64,000 nt of DNA from Terrabacter sp. Root181 (GTDB lineage Bacteria; Actinomycetota; Actinomycetes; Actinomycetales; Dermatophilaceae). Where the stretch lies: contig NZ_LMHU01000001.1 in NCBI RefSeq assembly GCF_001428505.1, positions 1,691,813-1,755,812 on the forward strand. Reading direction: 5' to 3'. The notes under the pieces were generated by a model. The model was not told the DNA's origin. It saw nothing but the letters and a program-made list of their open reading frames with translations, and ran no database searches. A program made the translations under genes and the position numbers. Each line of letters starts with the position of its first letter. The first letter of the stretch is position 1. Below, piece by piece: positions 1-7,411 of the stretch.

Positions 1-345
1 GGCCGCCTCGATGCCCTGCTCGGCGCGCAGCTTGCGTCGGTAGTAGGCCATCGGGTGGTCGTCGATGCCGACGATCGAGATGTGCACGAGGTGCACCCCT
101 CGGTCGGCGGCCGCGTCGGCAAGCCGTCGCGTCCCGTAGACCGTGACGGTGTCCCCGCGCGACGTGTCGTCGGCACAGTGCACGACGGCGTCGGCGCCCG
201 AGAGGGCGGCGTCGAGTCCGTCACCGGTGGTCAGGTCCACCCCGGTCCGCCGGCTCACCGGCACCGCCTGGTGCCCGCGAGCCGTGAGCTCGCGGACGAC
301 CCGGGACCCGAGGTCGCCGGCGCCCCCCGTCACGATGATGCGCAT
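1..345 (-). CDS. NAD(P)-binding atypical SDR / NmrA-like protein (partial, C-terminus outside window)
   Basis: Reading leftwards from ATG at 345, the product begins MRIIVTGGAGDLGSRVV. This is an N-terminal Rossmann strand with a TGGxGxxG nucleotide motif at residues 6-13, typical of atypical short-chain dehydrogenases (NmrA/epimerase-like). A later stretch around residues 70-100 reads as a second beta-strand and a conserved LVHISIVGID segment, followed by YYRRKLRAEQ, which resembles the YxxxK region. Only 115 codons lie in the window. Substrate and function cannot be told. It is divergent from serA across about 300 bp. Confidence 0.8.
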   Translation of the reverse strand, partial: MRIIVTGGAGDLGSRVVRELTARGHQAVPVSRRTGVDLTTGDGLDAALSGADAVVHCADDTSRGDTVTVYGTRRLADAAADRGVHLVHISIVGIDDHPMAYYRRKLRAEQGIEAA

Positions 346-648
346 GACCCCACCCTGACGTGCCGCCCGGGCAGCACGCAACGCTCCGGCGGTCCGGGAT
401 CCCGTCGGGTCGCCCCGGGCGGCACCGCCAACCCGGCGGGACGCGCGCCGGGACGGTCCGGCATACGGGATCGACGTTCCAGCCACTGATACGGCGACCG
501 GGCTCGACCTGTTGTTCACATGTTGGTTACATGTCGTGATTCTACGAGTGCGACGGCCTAGACTCGCCGACGGCACATCGCGGTGCCGCCGACGGCCCGC
601 GCCCCCTGTCGTGCGTGTGGCCCCGCCCCGTCCGGAAGGGATTCCCTT
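346..648. promoter_or_regulatory. Divergent intergenic region; candidate serA promoter and ACATGT repeat
   Basis: No gene is visible here. A palindromic hexamer ACATGT occurs twice, at 518-523 and 529-534, separated by 5 nt, and could be an operator. TAGACT at 559-564 is a plausible -10 box for serA, which would give a leader of roughly 80 nt. The -35 box is not clear. The assignment is inferred from position only. Confidence 0.35.
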
Positions 649-2232
649 GTGAGCAAGCCCGTCGTTCTCATCGCCGAAGAGCTGTCACCAGCCACGATCG
701 AGGCGCTGGGACCCGACTTCGAGGTCCGTTCGGTCGACGGGGCCAACCGCGACGAGCTGCTCCCGGCGCTCGCCGACGTCGACGCGATCCTCATCCGTTC
801 GGCCACGAAGATGGACGCCGAGGCGATCGCCGCCGCGAAGCACCTCAAGGTCATCGCCCGGGCCGGTGTGGGCCTCGACAACGTCGACGTCCAGTCGGCC
901 ACGCAGGCCGGCGTCATGGTCGTCAACGCACCGACCTCCAACATCACGTCAGCCGCCGAGCTCGCCGTGGCCCTGCTCCTCGCGACGGCGCGCAACATCG
1001 CCCCGGCCAACCAGGCCCTCAAGGGCGGAGCATGGAAGCGCAGCACGTACTCCGGCGTCGAGCTGCTCGACAAGACCGTCGGCGTCGTCGGCCTCGGCCG
1101 CATCGGCGCCCTCGTCGCCGAGCGGCTCAAGGGGTTCGGCATGAAGATCGTCGCCTACGACCCCTATGCGTCGCCCGCCAAGGCCGGTCAGCTCGGCGCC
1201 CAGCTCGTCGGCCTCGACGAGCTGCTCGCCCAGTCCGACTTCATCACCATCCATCTGCCGAAGACGCCCGAGACGCTGGGTCTCATCGGTGAGGAGGCGC
1301 TCGCGAAGGTCAAGCCGTCGGTACGCATCGTCAACGCCGCGCGCGGGGGCATCGTCGACGAGGCCGCCCTCGCGCGGGCCATCGCCGAGGGTCGCGTGGC
1401 CGGCGCCGGCATCGACGTCTTCGCCACCGAGCCGACCACCGAGTCGCCGCTCTTCGAGCACGAGTCCGTCGTCGTCACGCCGCACCTCGGCGCGTCGACC
1501 GACGAGGCCCAGGAGAAGGCGGGCATCGCCGTGGCCAGGTCGGTGCGCCTCGCCCTCGGTGGCGAGCTCGTCCCCGATGCCGTCAACGTCAGCAGCGGCT
1601 TCATCGCCGAGGAGGTCCGCCCGGGCATCCCGCTCGTCGAGAAGCTCGGTCGCATCTTCACGGCCGTGTCCGGCAGCGTGCCGGCCCAGCTCGACGTCGA
1701 CGTCCGCGGCGAGATCACGGCCCACGACGTCAGCGTGTGGAAGCTCGTCGCCCTCAAGGGCCTGTTCACCGACGTCGTCGAGGACCCCGTGACCTATGTC
1801 AACGCCCCCGTCCTCGCCGAGCAGCGCGGGTGTGTCGTGCGCCTCGTCACCGACCCCGACTCCGGCGACTTCCGCAACGTCACGACGCTGCGCGGCACCC
1901 TCGCCGACGGCTCGGTCGTCTCGGTCTCGGGCACGCTGACCGGCCCGAAGATGGTCGAGAAGCTCGTCGGCGTCAACGGCTACGACCTCGAGGTCCCGCT
2001 CTCGGACCACATGCTCGTCTTCGAGTACTCCGACCGTCCGGGCGTCATCGGCGCCGTCGGCCGCATCCTCGGCGACGCCGGTATCAACATCGGCGGCATG
2101 CAGGTCTCGCGTCAGGACGACCGGGCCATCGGCGTGCTCAACGTCGACAGCGCCGTCCCTGCCGCACTGGCGGCCGAGCTCTCGGAGGTCATCGAGGCCA
2201 AGACCTTCTCGGTCATCGGCCTGCAGGACTGA
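649..2232 (+). CDS. serA: D-3-phosphoglycerate dehydrogenase
   Basis: Oxidises 3-phosphoglycerate to 3-phosphohydroxypyruvate with NAD+, the first step of cytosolic serine synthesis. The 527-residue product has the long actinobacterial layout: catalytic domain, Rossmann fold with VGLGRIG near residue 147, an NAARGGIVDE segment near 230 and the TPHLGAST catalytic-histidine region near 277. An intervening ASB domain and a C-terminal ACT domain (from about 455, FEYSDRPGVIGAVG) follow; these carry serine feedback control in the family. The GTG at 649 is chosen because GGAAGGG lies about 8 nt upstream and because the protein family begins there; an upstream in-frame ATG adds 22 unrelated residues. 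Confidence 0.96.
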   Translation: MSKPVVLIAEELSPATIEALGPDFEVRSVDGANRDELLPALADVDAILIRSATKMDAEAIAAAKHLKVIARAGVGLDNVDVQSATQAGVMVVNAPTSNITSAAELAVALLLATARNIAPANQALKGGAWKRSTYSGVELLDKTVGVVGLGRIGALVAERLKGFGMKIVAYDPYASPAKAGQLGAQLVGLDELLAQSDFITIHLPKTPETLGLIGEEALAKVKPSVRIVNAARGGIVDEAALARAIAEGRVAGAGIDVFATEPTTESPLFEHESVVVTPHLGASTDEAQEKAGIAVARSVRLALGGELVPDAVNVSSGFIAEEVRPGIPLVEKLGRIFTAVSGSVPAQLDVDVRGEITAHDVSVWKLVALKGLFTDVVEDPVTYVNAPVLAEQRGCVVRLVTDPDSGDFRNVTTLRGTLADGSVVSVSGTLTGPKMVEKLVGVNGYDLEVPLSDHMLVFEYSDRPGVIGAVGRILGDAGINIGGMQVSRQDDRAIGVLNVDSAVPAALAAELSEVIEAKTFSVIGLQD

Positions 2233-2271
2233 GCCACGGCCGCCGGCCGCGCCGGCGCGAGGTGGGGGCGG

Positions 2272-3561
2272 TCAGCTGCGGCGCGCGGCGTCCGTGTCGT
2301 CGGCGGGCTCGTCGTCGTCCTCGTCGTCCTCGTCGTCCTCGTCGGCGGCCTCGAGGCCCGCGAGCTCGGGGACGAGCTCGTGGCGCTTGCTGAAGGTGTC
2401 GACGATGGCGAGCGCGACCGCGGCGATCGGGATGCCGATGAGGGCGCCGATCGGCCCGAAGAGGGCGGCACCGGCGATGACCGACCCGAGCGCGACGGCC
2501 GGGTGCACGTCCATGGTGCGGCGGCTGATGCGTGGGGTGAAGACGTAGTTCTCGAGCTGCTGGTAAACGGTCGCGAAGGCGGCGATCCACACGGCGTTGA
2601 TCGGCTTGTCGAGGAGGGCGAAGAGGGCCGGCAGCGCCACGCCGATGTACGTGCCGATCGTCGGGATGAACTGGCCGACGATGCCGGCGAAGATGCCGAG
2701 GGGCAGCCAGAACGGCACGTCGATGAACCAGAAGAACGCGACGTGGAAGACGGCCGAGAGCGAGGCCAGGACGAGCTTGGAGACGACGTAGCCGCCGGTC
2801 TTCTCCACCGAGATCGTCCACACGGTGATGAACACGCGCTGGTAGCGCTGGGGCAGCCACGACCCGATGGTCTGGCGCAGCCGCGGGCTGTCGGCGGAGA
2901 AGTAGTAGGCGAAGACGAGGATCGTCAGGGCGTCGAAGAGGAAGATGATGACCGAGCCGAAGATCCCGATGATGCCGCCGCCGTACTTGCCCGCCAGCTC
3001 GCCGAGCTTGTCGGGGGTCAGGCTCACCGCTTTCTGGATCTGCTCGATGTCGAACTGCGTGCCGAACGTGGAGTTGATCCGGTCGATGGCCGAGGTGATC
3101 GCCGAGGGGAGCTGCGACCCGAGCTGGGAGAGCTGCGAGACGAAGACCTGGCCGAAGAGCTCGGCGAGGCCGGCGAAGAGCAGGAGCATCCCCAGCATCG
3201 TCAGCCCGGTGGCGAGCCCGCGCTTCATGCCGCGCTTGCTCAGCCACAGCACGACCGGCTCCATCGCGATCGACAGCAGCCAGGCGAGCAGCAGCAGGAA
3301 GAGGAAGCTGCCCATCGCGTGGAAGGCCCACGTCGCCACGGAGAGCAGCACGATCGCGACGAAGACCGTGACGATGATGCGGCGGGCGTTGCCGGGCGTT
3401 ATCGCGATCCACCGCGCCCCGTCGTCGAAGGGCACCCCGGGCACGGCGTGGCTGGTGTGCCGGGCGCGCGAGGCGGCGGCCCGGTGGTCCGGGTGTTCGG
3501 CGTGGTGGCGAGCGGTGCTGCCGGAGGGGGCGGCCGTCGCGTCGGGGTGGTCGGCGCTCAC
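2272..3561 (-). CDS. AI-2E family transporter (PerM/YdiK-type membrane protein)
   Basis: A 429-residue polytopic membrane protein of the AI-2E/PerM family, with about eight hydrophobic segments between residues 60 and 400 and the family-typical C-terminal pattern (FVPTIGTYIG-like PTIG motif, NYVFTPRI, GPIGALIGIPIAA). Members are proposed exporters; substrates are mostly unproven, so quorum-signal transport should not be assumed. The last 30 residues are an acidic tail (EDDEDDEDDDE) encoded by a tandem GTCGTCCTC-type repeat at about 2310-2345. It converges on serA and shares no operon with it. Confidence 0.88.
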   Translation of the reverse strand: MSADHPDATAAPSGSTARHHAEHPDHRAAASRARHTSHAVPGVPFDDGARWIAITPGNARRIIVTVFVAIVLLSVATWAFHAMGSFLFLLLLAWLLSIAMEPVVLWLSKRGMKRGLATGLTMLGMLLLFAGLAELFGQVFVSQLSQLGSQLPSAITSAIDRINSTFGTQFDIEQIQKAVSLTPDKLGELAGKYGGGIIGIFGSVIIFLFDALTILVFAYYFSADSPRLRQTIGSWLPQRYQRVFITVWTISVEKTGGYVVSKLVLASLSAVFHVAFFWFIDVPFWLPLGIFAGIVGQFIPTIGTYIGVALPALFALLDKPINAVWIAAFATVYQQLENYVFTPRISRRTMDVHPAVALGSVIAGAALFGPIGALIGIPIAAVALAIVDTFSKRHELVPELAGLEAADEDDEDDEDDDEPADDTDAARRS

Positions 3562-3669
3562 GCGGCGAGCCTACGGCCACGGGCAGGACGAGCGGGGGAT
3601 GCGCGACACGATCCGCGGGGGTGGTCCGGACGAATGGCGGACACCGCGTCTCATCCAGTGGAAACCCCC

Positions 3670-3769
3670 TTTACCGATGGGTAGCCCGGCGTACCGTGAA
3701 ACGCATGACGCGGCAGGTCGTACTTATTCCCAGCCGCGGCGAGTCCAGGTAGTCAGCACCTCGCCGCGG
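3670..3769 (+). promoter_or_regulatory. Candidate amino-acid leader: leaderless promoter, VVLI peptide and overlapping hairpin
   Basis: TACCGT at 3692-3697 is a good -10 box, with TTTACC about 16 nt upstream as a possible -35. It lies 7 nt before an ATG at 3705, so the transcript probably starts at the ATG. The peptide contains Val-Val-Leu-Ile (codons 3717-3728). A perfect 10-bp hairpin, CCGCGGCGAG (3734-3743) with CTCGCCGCGG (3760-3769), spans the peptide end and its stop codon, so ribosome position would decide whether it folds. This is the logic of an attenuator, but no U-tract terminator follows closely. leuB, 320 bp on, has its own promoter, so the controlled gene is uncertain. Confidence 0.5.
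3705..3752 (+). CDS. Candidate leader peptide (15 aa) with Val-Val-Leu-Ile run
   Basis: The translation is MTRQVVLIPSRGESR followed by TAG. Four consecutive branched-chain residues in 15 are what a regulatory leader peptide for branched-chain amino-acid genes would show. There is no Shine-Dalgarno sequence, but a -10 box ends 7 nt upstream, which fits leaderless translation. The peptide lies between the AI-2E gene and leuB. It may be regulatory only; whether it is translated is inference. Confidence 0.45.
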   Translation: MTRQVVLIPSRGESR

Positions 3770-3865
3770 AGATCCCGCGCACCCTCCTGCTGACCGGTTC
3801 GCCCACCCGGGCTGGAGCCACCTGAGACCACCCAGACGCACGCAACTCGAAAGAACGTGATCACC

Positions 3866-3946
3866 ATGAGCGAAGACGCCAAGGCCGCCCGTCAGGCCCT
3901 GCAGGAGTCGATGGACCTGCGCGACCAGGGTCACACCGAGGACTGA
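3866..3946 (+). CDS. Small ORF, 26 aa, function unknown
   Basis: A 26-residue ORF starts MSEDAKAARQALQ and ends GHTED. It is hydrophilic and acidic, with a likely amphipathic helix, and has no branched-chain run. Only a weak purine-rich stretch (GAAAGAA) precedes the ATG. It sits between the candidate VVLI leader and a strong hairpin terminator at 3991-4031, so it could be the only other coding part of that short transcript. I do not recognise it. Its good codon use supports translation; conservation would have to decide. Confidence 0.35.
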   Translation: MSEDAKAARQALQESMDLRDQGHTED

Positions 3947-3990
3947 GCTCCACCAGTCCATGTGAGTTCCCTTGGGCCGCAACGCGACTC

Positions 3991-4031
3991 ATGACGATGG
4001 CCCTTGCCGAACCGGCAGGGGCCTTCGTCAT
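3991..4031. terminator. Long hairpin terminator upstream of leuB
   Basis: ATGACGA, a T-T mismatch, then GGCCCTTGCCG pairs across an AAC loop with CGGCAGGGGCC and TCGTCAT. The stem is about 18 bp and nearly symmetric. There is no long U-tract, but the stem is strong enough to end the small upstream transcript before the leuB promoter. Confidence 0.7.
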
Positions 4032-4054
4032 GCGTTCAACAAATGAGACGTAGA

Positions 4055-4082
4055 TTCCACATCACAAGACGAGTTCTAGGCT
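4055..4082 (+). promoter_or_regulatory. leuB leaderless promoter
   Basis: TTCCAC (4055-4060) and TAGGCT (4077-4082) are spaced by 16 nt. The -10 box ends 6 nt before the leuB ATG at 4089 and no ribosome-binding site is present, so a leaderless mRNA is expected. Confidence 0.6.
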
Positions 4083-4088
4083 GACGGC

Positions 4089-5153
4089 ATGGCACAGACG
4101 CTGGTCAAGGACGCGTACTCCATCGCCGTGATCGGCGGGGACGGCATCGGTCCCGAGGTGGTCGCCGAAGGTCTCAAGGTCCTCGAGGCGGTCACAGGTC
4201 AGGGCGGTCCGTCGTTCGCGACGACCGAGTACGACCTCGGTGCCCGCCGCTGGCACGCCACCGGGGAGACGCTGCCCGACTCGGTCCTGGAGGAGCTGCG
4301 CGGCCACGACGCGATCCTCCTCGGCGCCATCGGCGACCCGACCGTCCCGAGCGGGGTCCTCGAGCGGGGCGTGCTGCTGCCGCTGCGCTTCGCCCTCGAC
4401 CACTACGTCAACCTGCGCCCGGCCAAGCTCTTCCCCGGGGTCTCGAGCCCGCTGGACGTCGCGCGGGTCGCGCCACACGGCATCGACTTCGTCGTCGTCC
4501 GCGAGGGCACCGAGGGGCCTTACACCGGCAACGGCGGCGCCCTCCGCGTCGGCACACCGGCAGAGATCGCGACCGAGGTCAGCGTCAACACCCGCTACGG
4601 CGTCGAGCGCGTCGTCCGCGATGCCTTCGCCCGCGCCCAGGCCCGACCGCGTCGCCACCTGACTCTCGTGCACAAGCACAACGTCCTCACGTATGCCGGG
4701 CACCTCTGGCGCCGCACCGTCGAGGAGGTCGGTGCCGAGTTCCCCGACGTCGAGACCGCCTACCAGCACGTCGACGCAGCGACGATCTTCATGGCGACCG
4801 ACCCCGGGCGCTTCGACGTCATCGTCACCGACAACCTCTTCGGAGACATCCTCACCGACATCGCCGCCGCCATCGCCGGCGGGATCGGGCTCGCCGCGTC
4901 GGGCAACATCAACCCGGCTCGCACGACCCCGAGCATGTTCGAACCCGTCCACGGCTCGGCCCCGGACATCGCGGGCCAGTCCAAGGCCGACCCGACCGCG
5001 GCCATCCTCTCGGTCGGCATGCTGCTCGCCCACCTCGGCCTCGACGCAGAGGCCGCCCGCGTGGACGCCGCCGTCGCCGCCGACCTGGCCGAGCGAGGCG
5101 CCGCCGCCCGCAGCACCACGGCCGTCGGTGACGCGGTCGTCTCGCGCCTCTGA
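4089..5153 (+). CDS. leuB: 3-isopropylmalate dehydrogenase
   Basis: Catalyses NAD+-dependent oxidative decarboxylation of 3-isopropylmalate to 2-ketoisocaproate in leucine synthesis. The 354-residue length and motifs fit the short actinobacterial LeuB: N-terminal [14 protein letters not shown], the substrate loop [20 protein letters not shown] near residues 95-115, and the metal-binding [17 protein letters not shown] region near 245, followed by [13 protein letters not shown]. The dehydratase genes leuCD are 39 kb away, and ilvE follows after a terminator. The start is set by the leaderless promoter. Confidence 0.95.
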   Translation: MAQTLVKDAYSIAVIGGDGIGPEVVAEGLKVLEAVTGQGGPSFATTEYDLGARRWHATGETLPDSVLEELRGHDAILLGAIGDPTVPSGVLERGVLLPLRFALDHYVNLRPAKLFPGVSSPLDVARVAPHGIDFVVVREGTEGPYTGNGGALRVGTPAEIATEVSVNTRYGVERVVRDAFARAQARPRRHLTLVHKHNVLTYAGHLWRRTVEEVGAEFPDVETAYQHVDAATIFMATDPGRFDVIVTDNLFGDILTDIAAAIAGGIGLAASGNINPARTTPSMFEPVHGSAPDIAGQSKADPTAAILSVGMLLAHLGLDAEAARVDAAVAADLAERGAAARSTTAVGDAVVSRL

Positions 5154-5189
5154 CGGGGGCGCCCGGGCCGGCCGGAAGGCAAACCTGCG

Positions 5190-5206
5190 CCTCCCCGTCG
5201 GGGAGG
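5190..5206 (+). terminator. Terminator after leuB
   Basis: CCTCCCC, GTC loop, GGGGAGG: a perfect 7-bp GC stem 37 nt after the leuB stop codon and before the ilvE promoter region (TAGCCT about 5237). Confidence 0.6.
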
Positions 5207-5283
5207 GGCCACTTCTGCGTCTCACGATGTGGGCGATAGCCTGACATTCGGATCACCGCTGATTTTGCTCCTGGAGGTTTGTC

Positions 5284-6381
5284 ATGACCCAGCTGTCCTT
5301 CGAGGTGACGCGCCGCGACGACGCCACGTCGCCCGAGCGCATCGCCGAGATCCTCGAGAACCCCGGCTTCGGCAAGACCTTCACCGACCACATGGTCGTC
5401 GCCACCTGGACCGCCGACGGCGGCTGGGGCGACGCGCAGGTCCGCCCCTACGGTCCCTTCCAGCTCGACCCGGCCGCGGCGGTGCTCCACTACGCCCAGG
5501 AGATCTTCGAGGGCATGAAGGCCTACCGTCACGCCGACGGCTCGATCTGGACCTTCCGCCCTCAGGCCAACGCGGCCCGCTTCGCCCGCTCGGCCCGCCG
5601 TCTCGCGCTGCCCGAGCTGCCCGAGGCCGACTTCATCGAGTCCCTGCGCCAGCTCGTCGGCGTCGACCAGGCCTGGGTGCCGGCCGGCGACGCGGGGGAG
5701 AAGAGCCTCTACCTGCGCCCCTTCATGTTCGCCTCGGAGGCCTTCCTCGGCGTGCGACCGGCCCAGCAGGTCACGTACTCGGTCATCGCCTCCCCGGCCG
5801 GCGCGTACTTCTCCGGTGGCCTCAAGCCCGTCACCCTCTGGATCTCGACCGACTACGCCCGTGCTGGTGAGGGTGGCACCGGAGCCGCCAAGTGCGGCGG
5901 CAACTACGCCAGCTCGCTCGCCGGCCAGCTCGAGGGCATCGAGCACGGCTGCGACCAGGCCGTCTTCCTCGACTCCTCGACCCAGACGTACATCGAGGAG
6001 CTCGGGGGCATGAACCTCTTCCTCGTCACCAAGGACGGGCGCATCATCACGCCCGAGCTCACCGGGACGATCCTCGAGGGCGTCACCCGCAGCTCGATCC
6101 TCGAGATCGCCAAGGAGCTCGACCTCGAGCCCGAGGAGCGGCGCATCCCGATCGAGGAGTGGAAGGAGGGCGCGGCGAGCGGCGACATCGTCGAGATCTT
6201 CGCGTGCGGCACGGCTGCCGTCGTCACCCCGGTCGGCGAGCTGCGCTGGGAAGGCGGTTCCGTCGACCACCGGCGCGACGGCCACGAGGACCGCTACGCC
6301 GAGGCCGTCCGCGCCAAGCTCCTCGACATCCAGTACGGCCGGACCGAGGACTCCCACGGCTGGCTGACCCAGCTCGTCTGA
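5284..6381 (+). CDS. ilvE: Branched-chain amino-acid aminotransferase
   Basis: A PLP-dependent class IV aminotransferase that makes leucine, isoleucine and valine from their 2-keto acids with glutamate. At 365 residues it matches actinobacterial IlvE. Visible signatures are the N-terminal GFGKTFTDHM, YAQEIFEGMKAYR near residue 78, the PLP-lysine segment GAAKCGGNYASSL near 200, and the closing EIFACGTAAVVTPVG near 305. A strong GGAGGT lies 5 nt before the ATG. It lies downstream of leuB but is transcribed separately after a terminator. Confidence 0.96.
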   Translation: MTQLSFEVTRRDDATSPERIAEILENPGFGKTFTDHMVVATWTADGGWGDAQVRPYGPFQLDPAAAVLHYAQEIFEGMKAYRHADGSIWTFRPQANAARFARSARRLALPELPEADFIESLRQLVGVDQAWVPAGDAGEKSLYLRPFMFASEAFLGVRPAQQVTYSVIASPAGAYFSGGLKPVTLWISTDYARAGEGGTGAAKCGGNYASSLAGQLEGIEHGCDQAVFLDSSTQTYIEELGGMNLFLVTKDGRIITPELTGTILEGVTRSSILEIAKELDLEPEERRIPIEEWKEGAASGDIVEIFACGTAAVVTPVGELRWEGGSVDHRRDGHEDRYAEAVRAKLLDIQYGRTEDSHGWLTQLV

Positions 6382-6399
6382 GCAGCAGGAGCGGCGTTC

Positions 6400-7218
6400 G
6401 TGCATGACAGCCCGGTCCGGAGGCCGCGGCTCGTCGCCACGGACCTCGACGGGACGCTCCTGCGCTCCGACGGCGCGATCTCCCCGCGGACGCGTGCCGC
6501 GCTGCGCGACGTCGAGTCCGCCGGCATCGGCGTCGTCTTCGTCACGGCACGTCCACCGCGGTGGCTCGACCCGCTCGCCGACGCCGTCGGCGGTGACGGC
6601 ACCGTCATCAGTGCCAACGGCGCCTTCGACTACGACGTGCGCACGCGCACCGTCATCGCGTCCTACCCGCTCGAGCGAGCGCTGCTGCTCGAGATCGTCG
6701 CGGACCTGCGGGCCGCCGTGCCGGGCATCGGTTTCAGCGCCGAGCTCCGCGACGGTGTGCACACCGAGCCGAACTACCCGGAGCTGCACCCGCGCTGGGT
6801 GCCGGCCGACCTCGTGCCCGCGCCCATCGACGACCTGCCGCCGGAGGCCGTGGTCGGCAAGCTGCTCGCCCGCACCGATCACCTGCCCGAGGAGGAGGTG
6901 ATCCCGCGGGTGGCCGAGGTGCTCGGTGACCGCGCCCTCGTGCAGCACTCGGGCACCGGCGGCCTCGCCGAGATCTCGGCCCCGGGCGTGACCAAGGCGG
7001 CGGGACTCGTGCGGTGGTGCGGCCGTGCCGACATCCGGGCCGAGGACGTGTGGGCCTTCGGAGACATGCCCAACGACATCCCGATGCTCGAGTGGGCCGG
7101 AGTCGGGTGGGCCGTCGCGAACGCCCACCCCGACGTCCGCGCGGCGGCGACACGCACGTGTGCGTCCAACGACGAGGACGGAGTCGCGCGGACCCTGGAG
7201 TGGGCCCTCGGTCTCTGA
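6400..7218 (+). CDS. Cof-type HAD-superfamily phosphatase
   Basis: A 272-residue HAD hydrolase. The nucleophile motif DLDGTLL sits at residues 15-21, with VTARPP (motif II region) near 48, the Cof-type cap in the middle, and the C-terminal AFGDMPNDIPML motif near 222 that binds Mg2+. Such enzymes dephosphorylate sugar phosphates or cofactors; the substrate is not readable. The GTG start at 6400 has AGGAG 8 nt upstream. It follows ilvE by 18 nt and may be co-transcribed. Confidence 0.87.
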   Translation: MHDSPVRRPRLVATDLDGTLLRSDGAISPRTRAALRDVESAGIGVVFVTARPPRWLDPLADAVGGDGTVISANGAFDYDVRTRTVIASYPLERALLLEIVADLRAAVPGIGFSAELRDGVHTEPNYPELHPRWVPADLVPAPIDDLPPEAVVGKLLARTDHLPEEEVIPRVAEVLGDRALVQHSGTGGLAEISAPGVTKAAGLVRWCGRADIRAEDVWAFGDMPNDIPMLEWAGVGWAVANAHPDVRAAATRTCASNDEDGVARTLEWALGL

Positions 7219-7411
7219 CGCCTCGACGTCTCCCGCGCCAGGGTCTGCTGTCCGAATGGTCTGTTGTGGCTCCTTTGGGGCGGTCACCGCTGTGAAACGC
7301 GTCGGAAATGCGCCTGTCCCAGCACAGAAGAGGTCGTTCCGAAGTCTGTTCGGTCGCCATGCGCGGCGCTAGCATCGGTCCAACTTCATACCGAAGATGG
7401 GAGTGCAGGGC

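Noticed and set aside
5154-5283. Possible T-box or leader peptide for ilvE
   Set aside because: Only a leuB terminator, a TAGCCT -10 and a strong ribosome-binding site are visible; no specifier stem or branched-chain peptide.
4909-7287. Very long minus-strand open frame (792 codons) opposite leuB-ilvE-HAD
   Set aside because: It runs antisense through three recognisable genes; its translation is low-complexity Asp/Arg/Gly/Val typical of GC-rich shadow frames.
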